A DNA stretch of 64,000 nucleotides, taken from Desulfarculus sp. (lineage in GTDB: Bacteria; Desulfobacterota; Desulfarculia; Desulfarculales; Desulfarculaceae). A program made the position numbers and the translations under genes. The notes beneath the pieces were generated by a model that was not told where the DNA came from, did no database searches, and saw only the letters and a list, made by a program, of their open reading frames with translations. Location: NCBI GenBank assembly GCA_016218705.1, contig JACRDC010000044.1, positions 1 to 64,000 of the forward strand, written 5' to 3'. Shown here piece by piece: positions 29,335 through 38,167 of this stretch. Each line of letters starts with the position of its first letter. Positions within the stretch are counted from its first letter, which is position 1.

Positions 29335-31205
29335 TGAGAGCTGTTGAGCAGGCGCAGGCCGAGCTGTTCCCCAGTGTGGCCCTGACCGCTGGCGAGATAG
29401 AGGCCTGGCGCCGTAAGGAGCCATTGACCGTCTCCCAGTGGGCGGAGCGCTTCCGAGTAGCCACCGATGGCCCCTGGAAGGGACCCTGGCGCAACGAGCA
29501 CACGCCTTACCTCATCGAGCCCATGAACACCTGGGGTCTGCCCCATGTGCGCGAGGTCTGGGTCATCGGTCCCTTGCAGGGTGGCAAGACCCAGATCGCC
29601 TACAACTGCTGGGGCTACGGCCAGCACTACGACCAGGCCTGGTCGCTGTTTGTCATGGCCGACGAAAAAAGCGCGGCGAGGGTCAGCAAGGAACGCCTGC
29701 AGCCGATCATTAAGACTTCGCCGGCCCTCAGCCAGCTGCTGACCGGCTCGCCCCTGGACCTGGGCAATTACGAGCTGCGCATGCAGGCCTCCATGACCTA
29801 CATGGGCTGGCCGCGCTCCGAGGCCTCCCTGGCTACCTTCCCCATACCCCAGGTCTTCCTGGATGAGGTGGACCTGTGGCCGGTGCCGCGCAAGGACACC
29901 ATGGACGCCGTGGACCTGGCCAAGGCCCGCACCACCACCTTCCCGCACACCTCCAAGGTCCTGGGCGTAACCACCTGCACCGTGGAGGACGCCCTGGGCT
30001 GGGAGAACCTGTGCAAGTGCCAGGAGGTGCGCGTCTACATGGCCAGATGCCCGCTGTGCGGCGAGCTACAAATCATGCGCCGTGAGCAGCTCAGGTGGGA
30101 TGGGGGCCTGGCTGGCCAGCCCGACCGGGTGGAGGCCGAGAATTTATCGTGGTACGAGTGCGAGCATTGCCAGGCGTCCTGGGGCGAGGTGGAGCGGCGC
30201 CGGGCCGTGCAAGCCGGCGCCTACGCCCCGCACCGCTGGGACTCCAAGGCCCAGTGGTGGGAGCCTTGCCCGGTCGTGCAGCGGCCCGTCAAGGTGGGCT
30301 TCCATTTCTCGTCCTTCCACAGCCCCTTTGTTACCCTGGGCAAGGTGGCGGCCCAGGCCATGCGCGCCCAGGCCGACCCCAAGGCGGAGGTGACGCTTTT
30401 CAACAAGATGTTGGCCCTGCCTTACCGGAGTGAGCAGGCTACGCGCTCAGAAGATTTGGTGCTGGCCTTGTGCGACAACCGCCCACCTGGCCTGGTGCCG
30501 GGCCAGGCCGTGGCTCTGACCGCCTGCGTGGACGTGCAGCGCTCTGGCTTCTACTTCACCATTCGGGCCTGGGCTCCAGGTCCGGAGCGGGAATCCTGGC
30601 TGGTACGCGCTGGCTTCGTGGATTCCTGGGCCGGCTTGGAGAAAGCGCTCTTTCAGGACGAGTACCTGGACCCCGAGGGCCAGGCCTGCGTGGTCGTCTT
30701 CGGCCTGGTGGACTCCGGCGATGGTGAGATGACCCGGGAGGTCTACGACTGGTGCCAGGTGCATCCGCCGCTAAGGCCTAGCAAGGGATATGAGCAGCTC
30801 AAGGCCCAGCCCTATCGCCAAAGCAAGATCGACACCCACCCAAGCCTGGTGCTCTTCGGGGTCAGCACCAACTACTACAAATCCGACCTGCTGGATGGCA
30901 AGCTGCGCATCAACCCTGGTGACGCCGGGGCCTGGCACTTGCACGCCAACCAGCCTGATGGCCGGCAACAGGACGACAAGGCTACAGGCCTCTTGAACGA
31001 CTACGCCCGCCAACTCTGCGCCGAGACCCGCAACGAGCGCGGATTGTGGCAGAACCCGCGCAAGCGGGCCAACCACTACCTGGATTGCGAGGTCCTGCAG
31101 CTGGTCTGCGCCGATTACCTGGGCATCAGATACATGGCCCGGGAAGCGACGCCGGAACAAGACCGAAATAGCCAACCCTTGACGAGGAGCCGTAGCCGAT
31201 GGTAA
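29331..31205 (+). CDS. Terminase large subunit, GpA family
   Basis: This 624-aa protein matches lambda GpA-type terminases: EWAERFRVATDGPWKG-like start, ATPase P-loop region VIGPLQGGKTQIAYNCWG (about 81-98), VFLDEVDLWP as Walker B (about 175), and a nuclease domain in the second half (VALTACVDVQRSGFYFTIRA, VFGLVDSGDGEMTREVYDW). A zinc-binding CPLCGELQ...CEHC lies at about 240-280. It translocates DNA into proheads and cuts at cos. Confidence 0.93.
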   Translation: MMRAVEQAQAELFPSVALTAGEIEAWRRKEPLTVSQWAERFRVATDGPWKGPWRNEHTPYLIEPMNTWGLPHVREVWVIGPLQGGKTQIAYNCWGYGQHYDQAWSLFVMADEKSAARVSKERLQPIIKTSPALSQLLTGSPLDLGNYELRMQASMTYMGWPRSEASLATFPIPQVFLDEVDLWPVPRKDTMDAVDLAKARTTTFPHTSKVLGVTTCTVEDALGWENLCKCQEVRVYMARCPLCGELQIMRREQLRWDGGLAGQPDRVEAENLSWYECEHCQASWGEVERRRAVQAGAYAPHRWDSKAQWWEPCPVVQRPVKVGFHFSSFHSPFVTLGKVAAQAMRAQADPKAEVTLFNKMLALPYRSEQATRSEDLVLALCDNRPPGLVPGQAVALTACVDVQRSGFYFTIRAWAPGPERESWLVRAGFVDSWAGLEKALFQDEYLDPEGQACVVVFGLVDSGDGEMTREVYDWCQVHPPLRPSKGYEQLKAQPYRQSKIDTHPSLVLFGVSTNYYKSDLLDGKLRINPGDAGAWHLHANQPDGRQQDDKATGLLNDYARQLCAETRNERGLWQNPRKRANHYLDCEVLQLVCADYLGIRYMAREATPEQDRNSQPLTRSRSRW

Positions 31206-31441
31206 AAGCCACTTTTCTTAAGGGAATGAAGGATATAACTGCGTACGTGGGGTTCTCGGAGGCCACCATCTTAAAGCACAAGCGCAACTATCCGGGCATG
31301 CCCATTAGATTAGAATGTGGCCGCTGGATAGGCGACCCTGAGGCCCTGGAGCAGTTTTATAAGGATTTGGCGGCTGGCCGAACCGACGGTTGGCTGGAGG
31401 TCCAGGCAGGTTTCTCTAAAGAGGCGCCAACGGGGTCGTGA
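31199..31441 (+). CDS. Small HTH protein after terminase
   Basis: This 80-aa frame (FLKGMKDITAYVGFSEATIL, KHKRNYPGMPIRLECGRWIG, PEALEQFYKDLA) has the form of a MerR/excisionase-type winged HTH. It overlaps the end of the terminase gene by 7 nt. It may regulate the inserted toxin-antitoxin pair or late genes; nothing in the sequence decides this. Confidence 0.55.
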   Translation: MVKATFLKGMKDITAYVGFSEATILKHKRNYPGMPIRLECGRWIGDPEALEQFYKDLAAGRTDGWLEVQAGFSKEAPTGS

Positions 31442-31526
31442 GCCAGTATGGGGGAGGATTTTTTGTTGCGATACGGCTTGACACCTAACCCGCCTAAACG
31501 TACAGTTGGGGCAGGAGGTGAGAGTC

Positions 31527-31775
31527 ATGCCCAGCCTATCGACCATGCAGGCCCGCGACCGTCTTTCCGAGTTGGTCAACCAAGTGGCCTATGGCAAGGA
31601 GCGGGTTACCATCACCCGCCGGGGGAAGCCCCTGGCGGTTCTGGTGCCCATGGAAGACGCTGAACTCATCCGCGCCATAGAGGACAAGATCGACCTGGAT
31701 GAAGCCCGCAAGGCCTTAGCCGAGCCCGGTAAGAATATCACCTTGGAGCAACTCAAGGAAGAGTTGGGGTTTTAG
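31527..31775 (+). CDS. Phd/YefM-family antitoxin
   Basis: From ATG 31527 (GGAGGTGAG upstream) this gives 82 aa: STMQARDRLSELVNQVAYGK, VTITRRGKPLAVLVPMEDAE, the Phd/YefM DNA-binding domain, then a toxin-binding tail (LDEARKALAEPGKNITLEQL). It precedes the RelE toxin by 6 nt and probably autoregulates the pair. Confidence 0.88.
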   Translation: MPSLSTMQARDRLSELVNQVAYGKERVTITRRGKPLAVLVPMEDAELIRAIEDKIDLDEARKALAEPGKNITLEQLKEELGF

Positions 31776-31781
31776 TTCAGG

Positions 31782-32054
31782 GTGTCCTATCGGGTGGAAA
31801 TCAGGCCAGCGGCCCGCAGGCAGATCAAGAAGCTGCCCAGGGAGGTGCAGGCCAAGGTGTTGTCCCGTCTGACCTCCCTGGCTGAAGACCCCAGGCCGGC
31901 GGGGGCCGAGGCCCTACAGGGTAACCAAGAACTATATCGGCTGAGAGTCGGGCAATACCGCGTCCTGTACGAAATTCATGACGGGGTTCTGGTGGTGGTG
32001 GTCGTGCGAGTGGGCCACCGCAAGGAGGTTTACCAGAACCTCTCACGTGCCTAG
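31782..32054 (+). CDS. RelE/ParE-family toxin
   Basis: This 90-aa protein from GTG 31782 has YRVEIRPAARRQIKKLPREV, LYRLRVGQYRVLYEIHDG and VVVVRVGHRKEVYQNL, the RelE pattern with basic residues for ribosome-dependent mRNA cleavage. Together with the Phd gene it sits between terminase and the gpW-like gene, adjacent genes in lambda, so it is a late-region insertion (moron). Confidence 0.9.
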   Translation: MSYRVEIRPAARRQIKKLPREVQAKVLSRLTSLAEDPRPAGAEALQGNQELYRLRVGQYRVLYEIHDGVLVVVVVRVGHRKEVYQNLSRA

Positions 32055-32230
32055 GTTGTCTGCCAATCGTTTAGTGATCGTCCCTTGACCCCAGGCAACA
32101 GTAAGGCAAGGCGGAATCCCTCCCGGGCCGTCAAGCCCAACATTGCTCCTTTTTCCCCCAACAATCATCTTCTTTGCCCTGTTCTTCCGTAAAATCCCGC
32201 AAATTTCAAAATAGCTATTTCTAGGGCCGT

Positions 32231-32252
32231 AGCCTCCTGATCATAGGAGGCT
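32231..32252 (+). promoter_or_regulatory. Hairpin hiding the ribosome binding site of the gpW-like gene
   Basis: AGCCTCCT-GATCAT-AGGAGGCT is a perfect 8-bp stem. The right arm is the Shine-Dalgarno AGGAGG, 3 nt before the ATG at 32255. Folding would block initiation. The 170 bp upstream show no gene. Confidence 0.65.
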
Positions 32253-32254
32253 GC

Positions 32255-32497
32255 ATGACCACTGGCGCATTCACAACCTGGTCTGACCTGGCCCGCACCA
32301 TGCAGGACGACCTGGCGTCGGGCAACTGGCGCACGGTTCATTCCTACAGCGTGGGCGGCCCCGCCCCCTGCACCCTGCAATACCGCTCCCTGCCTGAATT
32401 CATGGCCCTCTTGGCCATGGTGGAGGCCCGCGCGGCCCAGGAATCCGCCCCTGACTTCAACGGCCAGCTGATGGTGGTCACGCGGGGCGGGTTCTGA
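32255..32497 (+). CDS. gpW-position head-tail connector protein
   Basis: This 80-aa protein (TWSDLARTMQDDLASGNWRT, LQYRSLPEFMALLAMVEARA) has the size and place of lambda gpW, between terminase and portal, and a similar content of two helices around a hairpin. It ends in TGATGG, overlapping the portal start. gpW closes the portal after packaging. Family assignment relies mainly on position. Confidence 0.6.
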   Translation: MTTGAFTTWSDLARTMQDDLASGNWRTVHSYSVGGPAPCTLQYRSLPEFMALLAMVEARAAQESAPDFNGQLMVVTRGGF

Positions 32498-34047
32498 TGG
32501 CCCGCCTGGCGAGCATGTTTGGGCGTGCCCTGGTCAACCGCCTGGGCAATTCCCTTGACCACGCCATAGGCGTGTTCAGCCCGGGCCGGGAAGCCATGCG
32601 CCAACAGGCGCGCGCCCAGGCCGCGGCCTTCCGCCAGTACGCGGCAGCCAAAAACAATCTCCAGACCGGCGCCTGGGGCAGCCACGACCAAAACGTCAAC
32701 AAGATCATCGGCGATTCCTCGGCTCGCCTGCGAGCGCGGGTGCGACAGCTGGTGCGCGATTTCCCCTTCTTCGCCCGGGTGGTGGAGGCGGCGGTCAACA
32801 TCTCCATCAGCACCGGTATTCAGCTCCAGTACCTCATGACCAAGGCTGACGGCAAGACCATCCACGATCGGCTCAACCGCCAAGTGGAGGAGGCCTGGGC
32901 CGAATTCTGCGAGTGCCTGGACGCCGGGGGCCGCCTGGACATGGTGGAGCTGCAACGCCTGGCCCGGCGCCAGGAGATCGAGGTGGGCGAGTCCTTCTGC
33001 CTGACCCCCTATGATCCCTCGGACCCGGTGGCGCCGATCAAGGTTCAGCTCTACGAGCCCGATTGGTTCAGCATCTTCGGCGCCCAAGCCCAGGCTGGCA
33101 ACGAACTGATCCAGGGCGTGGAGATAGATAAGAAGTCCGGCCGGGTCATCGCCTTCCACCTGGAAGACCCCGACCACTGGGGCCAGCCCCAGCGGGTGGA
33201 GAAGGACTTCGCCATCCACACCTTCCAGACGCTCAGGCCCGGCCAAGTGCGCGGGGTGAGCCCCCTGGTTTCGGCGATCCTCTCGGCCCACGACATCGGG
33301 GAGTTCATCGGGGCGGAGGTGGACGGGGCCAAGAAGGCGGCCGCCTACCTGGCCACGGCCAAGAGCCCCAATCCCGCCCAGTTCGCCATGCAGCGGGGCA
33401 AGCTGGACCAGCAGAGCGGCGTGCGGGTACGCGAGATCGGTAACGGCATCATCGAGGTGCTGCACAGCAACGAGGACTTCAAGCTCATAGACCACAACCG
33501 CCCGGGCGCCCAGTTCGAGCCCACGGTGAACTTCATCACCCGCATGATCGCGGTGACCGCCGGCCTGACCTACGAGATGGTGTCCGGCGATTACCGGGGC
33601 ATCAACTTCTCCAACCTCAAGGGCATCCGCGGTGACTTGCTGCACATGACCCGGCCAGGGCAGCGGCGTTTCGCCCGGCAATTCTGCCAGGTGATCTTCA
33701 CCCGCTGGCTGGACGCCATGAACGCTATCGGCGCCTTGAGCCTGCCCAACTACTGGAGCCAACGCGGTCGCTACCTGCGCGCCGCCCGCTGGCTCTATCC
33801 GGGCATCGAGGGCGTGGACATCCTGCGGGAGGCCCGGGGGGCCTTGAGCCTGCTGGCCGGCGGCCTGGAGGCGCCCCAGGAGTATCTGGCCCGGCGAGGC
33901 CTGGACCCGCGAGACACCTTGCGGGCCATTGCCGAGTTCAGGCGTCTGGCCAAGGAGGAGGGCGTGGATATCGACTGGGGCGTGAAGCCCGTGAAGACCA
34001 ACCCCGCGGCCCTCGGCGCCGGCGAGGATGCCAATGCCCAGGCCTAG
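32497..34047 (+). CDS. Portal protein, lambda family
   Basis: This 516-aa protein matches lambda-type portals: DFPFFARVVEAAVNISISTG, FQTLRPGQVRGVSPLVSAIL and AGLTYEMVSGDYRGINFSNL at about 355-375. It forms the ring at the unique capsid vertex for DNA entry. It overlaps the protease-capsid gene by 20 nt. Confidence 0.93.
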   Translation: MARLASMFGRALVNRLGNSLDHAIGVFSPGREAMRQQARAQAAAFRQYAAAKNNLQTGAWGSHDQNVNKIIGDSSARLRARVRQLVRDFPFFARVVEAAVNISISTGIQLQYLMTKADGKTIHDRLNRQVEEAWAEFCECLDAGGRLDMVELQRLARRQEIEVGESFCLTPYDPSDPVAPIKVQLYEPDWFSIFGAQAQAGNELIQGVEIDKKSGRVIAFHLEDPDHWGQPQRVEKDFAIHTFQTLRPGQVRGVSPLVSAILSAHDIGEFIGAEVDGAKKAAAYLATAKSPNPAQFAMQRGKLDQQSGVRVREIGNGIIEVLHSNEDFKLIDHNRPGAQFEPTVNFITRMIAVTAGLTYEMVSGDYRGINFSNLKGIRGDLLHMTRPGQRRFARQFCQVIFTRWLDAMNAIGALSLPNYWSQRGRYLRAARWLYPGIEGVDILREARGALSLLAGGLEAPQEYLARRGLDPRDTLRAIAEFRRLAKEEGVDIDWGVKPVKTNPAALGAGEDANAQA

Positions 34048-36166
34048 CAATACGCATAGCCCTTGGCAGGCCCGGGGCCAGGAAGCCGGCGAATTGCAGA
34101 CCCGCAACGCGCGCCTGCTGCTGGGCCGGGGCGGTCCCCAGACCCTGGACGAGGGCCAGCGCTCGGTGGAGGTGGTGGCGGCCACGGAGCAGGCGGTAGC
34201 GGTCTTTGATCCCCAGCGCTGGGAAGTGGTGGACGAGGTGCTGCTCATGTCGGGGCTTGAGCCCCTGCCGGAGCAGGTGCCGCTTTTGGATTCCCATTTT
34301 CGTGGCTCCACCTCGGCCATCCTGGGCAGCGCCCGGGGTTTTCGGGTGCAGGGCAGCGAGCTGCTGGCCAGCGCGGTGCTGGCCAAGACGCCTAGCGGCG
34401 AGCAGGCCCTGGCCCTGGTACGCGGCAATCACCTGACCGACGTCTCGGTAGGCTACCAGGTGGACAGCTCGCAGTGGGTGGAGCCGGGCCGGACGGTGAG
34501 CATCGAGGGCCGGCAGTTCAGCGGGCCGCTGAAGGTGGTGACCAACTGGCGGCTGAAGGAACTTTCCCTCTGCCCCATCGGGGCGGATGAGGCGGCCAAG
34601 ATCAGGGCCGCCGTAACTCAACGTACAAGCAAGGAGAGGACCATGGACCCCGAACTGAGGGCCTACCTTGAGAAGCTCGGCCTGGCCCAGGATGCCAGCG
34701 AGGAAGAGGCAATAGCCTTCTGGGCCGAGACCAAGCAGCGGGCCACGGCTGCTGATAGCCAACGCGGCCACCACCGAGAGATCGATCCGCCGGTCGAGGG
34801 CCAGGGAGGTGAAGCTCCCCAGGTGCCCGCGGACCCTGCCAAGGACGGCCAGGAGAAGAGCCAGCGCGCCAAGCCTGACGAGCTGCTGGCGCGCGCTCAG
34901 GCAGAACGTGAGCGGGCGGCCGAGATCGTGGGCATGTGCCGCACCCACGGCATCGCTGACCAGGAGATGCTGGGCATGCTCACCTCGGGACGCAGCGCTG
35001 CCGACTGTGGCCGCAAGGTCCTGGAGTTGTTGGCCCAGCGTAGCGGCATCGCCGGGGGCGGCGGCTACCGTCCCCCGGCCCGGGTCATGCAGGACGAGCG
35101 GGACAAGTTCCGGGCCGCCAGCCTGGACAGCCTGCTGATTCGGGGCGGCATCACGGTGGCCAAACCGGCGCCGGGGCATGACGAGCTTATGGGCTTTTCG
35201 CTCAAGGAGCTGGCCCGGGAGTGCCTGGGGCGGGCCGGGCAGCGCACCGGCGGCGACGTACGCGACATGGTGGGCCGGGCCATGACCACCAGCGACCTGC
35301 CCAACATCTTCATGGACGTGGCCAACAAAAGCGTGATGTTCGGTTGGGAGACGGCGCCGGAGACCTGGCCCCAGTGGTGCGCCACCGGCCAGGTCAGCGA
35401 CTTCAAACCGGCCCATGAGGTGCGCCTGGGCGAGTTCGATGACCTGGACCAGATGACCGATGAGGAGCCGGAGTACAAGTACGGCTCCCTCAAGGACGCC
35501 CAGGAGCAGTACCAGATCGCCACCTACGGCAAGGCCTTCCGAATCAGCCGGCGGGCGGTGATTGACGATGACCTGGGTATGCTGACCAGCGTGCCACAGG
35601 CCATGGGTGAGGCGGCCAGCCGCACCGTGGCTGACGTGGCCTGGGCGGCGCTGACGGCCAACGGCATCATGGGCGACGGCAAAGCGATTTTCCATGCCGA
35701 TCACGCCAACACCATAGACATACAGGCCTTCGACGTGGATGGCGTGGGCCAGGCGGTGATGAAGATGACCGCCCAGATGGACATGCGCAAGAAGCGGCGC
35801 ATCCGGGTAGTGCCCACCTTCTTCCTGTCGCCCACCGGTCTGTTCGTGACGGCGGAGAAGTTCTTCGGCTCCGACGTTATCGGCACAGCGGCCGAGCCCA
35901 ACATCAAGAACCCCTTCACCGGCACCTTCGGCCAGGACCGGCGCATCTATGAGCCTCGCCTGGACGATATGGGGCAAAACATCTTCTACCTGGCGGGACC
36001 CAAGGGCCGCACGGTGAAGGTCTTCTTCCTGAACGGGGTGCAGGCGCCTTTCATGGACTGGGAGAACGACTGGAACACCGACGGCCGCAAGGGCAAGGTG
36101 CGCATCGACGTGGGCTCCAAGGCCATGGATTGGCGCGGCCTGATCCGGGCCACCATCACCGGATAA
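34028..36166 (+). CDS. Prohead protease/major capsid fusion with nested capsid start
   Basis: This 712-aa protein begins with a prohead protease domain (about 20-195: LLDSHFRGSTSAILGSARGF and HLTDVSVGYQVDS hold the likely catalytic His and Ser). A charged scaffold-like region follows (205-330), then a HK97-fold capsid protein (about 340-712: YKYGSLKDAQEQYQIATYGK, SRRAVIDDDLGMLTSVP, ADHANTIDIQAFDVDG). Such fusions are known in several siphophages. ATG 34643 (codon 206) has AGGAGAGG 5 nt upstream, so a scaffold-capsid product without protease is likely made too. Maturation would need cleavage between parts. Confidence 0.9.
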   Translation: MPMPRPSNTHSPWQARGQEAGELQTRNARLLLGRGGPQTLDEGQRSVEVVAATEQAVAVFDPQRWEVVDEVLLMSGLEPLPEQVPLLDSHFRGSTSAILGSARGFRVQGSELLASAVLAKTPSGEQALALVRGNHLTDVSVGYQVDSSQWVEPGRTVSIEGRQFSGPLKVVTNWRLKELSLCPIGADEAAKIRAAVTQRTSKERTMDPELRAYLEKLGLAQDASEEEAIAFWAETKQRATAADSQRGHHREIDPPVEGQGGEAPQVPADPAKDGQEKSQRAKPDELLARAQAERERAAEIVGMCRTHGIADQEMLGMLTSGRSAADCGRKVLELLAQRSGIAGGGGYRPPARVMQDERDKFRAASLDSLLIRGGITVAKPAPGHDELMGFSLKELARECLGRAGQRTGGDVRDMVGRAMTTSDLPNIFMDVANKSVMFGWETAPETWPQWCATGQVSDFKPAHEVRLGEFDDLDQMTDEEPEYKYGSLKDAQEQYQIATYGKAFRISRRAVIDDDLGMLTSVPQAMGEAASRTVADVAWAALTANGIMGDGKAIFHADHANTIDIQAFDVDGVGQAVMKMTAQMDMRKKRRIRVVPTFFLSPTGLFVTAEKFFGSDVIGTAAEPNIKNPFTGTFGQDRRIYEPRLDDMGQNIFYLAGPKGRTVKVFFLNGVQAPFMDWENDWNTDGRKGKVRIDVGSKAMDWRGLIRATITG

Positions 36167-36191
36167 GCAAACCACAGCAAGGGAGGCTCCC

Positions 36192-36521
36192 ATGGCTAGC
36201 AACTATATAGAGGAAGGCAAGCGCAACGCCATCACGCCGGCTGCCGAGCTGACCAGCGGTCAGCTGGTCATGGTGGGTGACCTGGCCTGTGTGGCCTTGA
36301 AGAACATCGCAGCCGGGGCCAGCGGACCCGTGGCCGTGGAGGGTGTGTTTGAGCTGGCGGGCAAGGACAACACTTTGGCCATCAACCAGGGGCAGAAGGT
36401 TTACCGGGAGGCGGCCAGCGGCAAGCTGACCAACGTGGCCACGGGCAACGCATACGTGGGCATCGCCTGGGCCACGGCGGCTCTCGCCGCCACCGCGGTC
36501 AGGGTCAAGCTGAACGCCTAA
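36192..36521 (+). CDS. DUF2190 capsid cement protein
   Basis: This 109-aa protein (NAITPAAELTSGQLVMVGDL, VAVEGVFELAGKDNTLAINQ, GNAYVGIAWATAA) fits DUF2190, small decoration proteins that follow capsid genes and stabilise the head. GGGAGG lies upstream of the ATG. Confidence 0.85.
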   Translation: MASNYIEEGKRNAITPAAELTSGQLVMVGDLACVALKNIAAGASGPVAVEGVFELAGKDNTLAINQGQKVYREAASGKLTNVATGNAYVGIAWATAALAATAVRVKLNA

Positions 36522-36529
36522 GAGCCAAC

Positions 36530-37180
36530 ATGACCGACCGCACCATCAGCCTTAATGCTTACCTGGACGACTCCCAGCGGGCTGAGCTGGATCGCGCCGT
36601 GGCCACGGTGCGCAACGGTCAGGCCGTGGCCACCAGCCGCGCCGTGAACAAGGTCCTGCCGGGAATGCGGCAGGAGATGATCACGGCTGTGCGCCAGATC
36701 GTGCCGCTAAAGGCCAGCGTGGTGCGCGCGGCCACAGGTTACTTCCGGGCCACGGTGGCCCGGCCCAGCGGCAAGGTCTGGACCCAGGGGCGGCCCATCG
36801 CCCTGTCCTATTTTTCGCCGCAACCGCGCACGGCATTTCCCTACACCAGGCGGGGACGCTCGCAGCGGCCCTCGGTGGGGGTGTCGGTAATCCTGGACCT
36901 GCGCCGGGGTGCGGTGGTGGTCCCAGGCTCCTTCATCGTGGAACGCGCCACGGCCTGGTCCAGGTCCCAGGGCACTGGCAACGCCTATGAGGTAGTGAGG
37001 CGCCTGGGCAAAGCCAGATTTCCCATCCGCATTCTGCAAGGACCGGCCCCAGGAGACCTCCTGGAGCAGGACCGCGTGGCCGTGGCCCGCCTGGAGGCCG
37101 AGGCCCAGCGGCGCCTGGCCGAGCGCCTGGAGCATGAGACCTGGTTTTTGTATAGCCAGGCCTTTGGAGGCGGCAAGTGA
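36530..37180 (+). CDS. Minor tail/head completion protein, GpZ-like
   Basis: This 216-aa protein (VNKVLPGMRQEMITAVRQIV, GYFRATVARPSGKVWTQG, ILQGPAPGDLLEQDRV) resembles prophage minor tail protein Z (neck/tail completion). Basic N-terminal and helical C-terminal segments fit. It overlaps the next gene by 4 nt. Confidence 0.75.
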   Translation: MTDRTISLNAYLDDSQRAELDRAVATVRNGQAVATSRAVNKVLPGMRQEMITAVRQIVPLKASVVRAATGYFRATVARPSGKVWTQGRPIALSYFSPQPRTAFPYTRRGRSQRPSVGVSVILDLRRGAVVVPGSFIVERATAWSRSQGTGNAYEVVRRLGKARFPIRILQGPAPGDLLEQDRVAVARLEAEAQRRLAERLEHETWFLYSQAFGGGK

Positions 37181-37512
37181 GCTTGGACCCCACGGCAGAC
37201 CTGGGGGTTTTCCTGAATCCCGAGGAATTCGCCACGGAAGTGCGCCTGTGGCCTGGCAGCGGCCAGGAGCGGGTGATCAACGCCAGATACGGCGAGGAGC
37301 CCCATGACCTGCGGCTGTCGGGTGCCCTGGTGGGCTCGCTCCAGATATCGCTGCTGTGCCGGGCGGCCGACCTGGCCGGGGTGGCCAAGGGCACGCCTCT
37401 GAGCATTCCAGCCAACTCTCGCCTGGGGGTGCCCGGCGGTAACTACGCAGCCCTGGCACAGCGCCCGGCTGGGCCGGGCATGGCGCTCCTGATTTTGCAG
37501 GTGCGGCCATGA
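37177..37512 (+). CDS. Head-tail joining protein (FII-like position)
   Basis: This 111-aa protein (ADLGVFLNPEEFATEVRLWP, RVINARYGEEPHDLRLSGAL) resembles the short head-tail attachment family and lies between the GpZ-like and tail terminator genes. The GVFLNPEEFA motif is typical. It should form the neck ring. Confidence 0.7.
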   Translation: MSLDPTADLGVFLNPEEFATEVRLWPGSGQERVINARYGEEPHDLRLSGALVGSLQISLLCRAADLAGVAKGTPLSIPANSRLGVPGGNYAALAQRPAGPGMALLILQVRP

Positions 37513-37943
37513 GCCATCCCCGCTGGGAGATCATCGACAACCTGGTGGCGCGCCTCAAGGCCGCCGACACAGCGGCGGGCCAGCAGGTGCTGACCGATCC
37601 GGCGGCCATGTTGCGCCTCATGGACGAGGACCTGCCGGCCATCCTGGTGCGGCCGGACAGCGAGGAGCCTGACGAGCTGGTGGAGACCGGCCAGCCCCGG
37701 AGGTACTGGCGCTCGCTGGTGCTGGTGGTGGAGGCGGCGGCAATGCCCACCCACGATAAGGCTTTGGACCTTCTCATAAGGGAGCTGGACCTGGCCATTG
37801 AACAGGTGGTGCAGGCCGACGAATCCCAGGGAGGTCTGGCTCTGGAGACCATCCTGGCCCAGACCAAGTTTGCTTTTGAAGCCGAGGGCGGGACGCCAGT
37901 GGGCGTAGTCAGCCAAAGCTACCTGGTGCGCTACCAATTCTAG
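37509..37943 (+). CDS. Tail terminator protein (GpU-like)
   Basis: This 144-aa protein (IIDNLVARLKAADTAAGQQV, LPAILVRPDSEEPDE, WRSLVLVVEAAAMPTHDKAL, LVRYQF at the end) has the fold signature of siphophage tail terminators. It should cap the tail tube and join it to the neck. Coupled by a 4-nt overlap to the gene before. Confidence 0.72.
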   Translation: MSHPRWEIIDNLVARLKAADTAAGQQVLTDPAAMLRLMDEDLPAILVRPDSEEPDELVETGQPRRYWRSLVLVVEAAAMPTHDKALDLLIRELDLAIEQVVQADESQGGLALETILAQTKFAFEAEGGTPVGVVSQSYLVRYQF

Positions 37944-37951
37944 GAGGCAGC

Positions 37952-38167
37952 ATGGCCCTGTTTCGCAACAAATCCGCCGCACCGCAAACAGTGGCCGGCG
38001 CGGGTCTGGCCGACCCCGGCGGGCTCCTGGATGTGCCGGAAAACCTGGCCCGCGGCCTCTCCGGCCCTGACTGGGAGCTGCTGCCGGCGGAAGCATCTGC
38101 TGAAACAACTGCCGCCGAGCCGTTTATTTTCGCCGGTTCCGGCGAGCACGTGGAGGACCAGCCGTGA
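37952..38167 (+). CDS. Small hypothetical tail-region protein
   Basis: This 71-aa protein (MALFRNKSAAPQTVAGAGLA and an acidic C-terminus) has GGAGG upstream and overlaps the tail tube gene by 4 nt. No family is recognised; many siphophages have a short protein here. Confidence 0.55.
   Translation: MALFRNKSAAPQTVAGAGLADPGGLLDVPENLARGLSGPDWELLPAEASAETTAAEPFIFAGSGEHVEDQP

Noticed and set aside
33938-36202. 754-aa open frame on the minus strand
   Set aside because: Antisense to the protease-capsid gene, rich in His, Leu and Gly without any domain; a GC-driven shadow.
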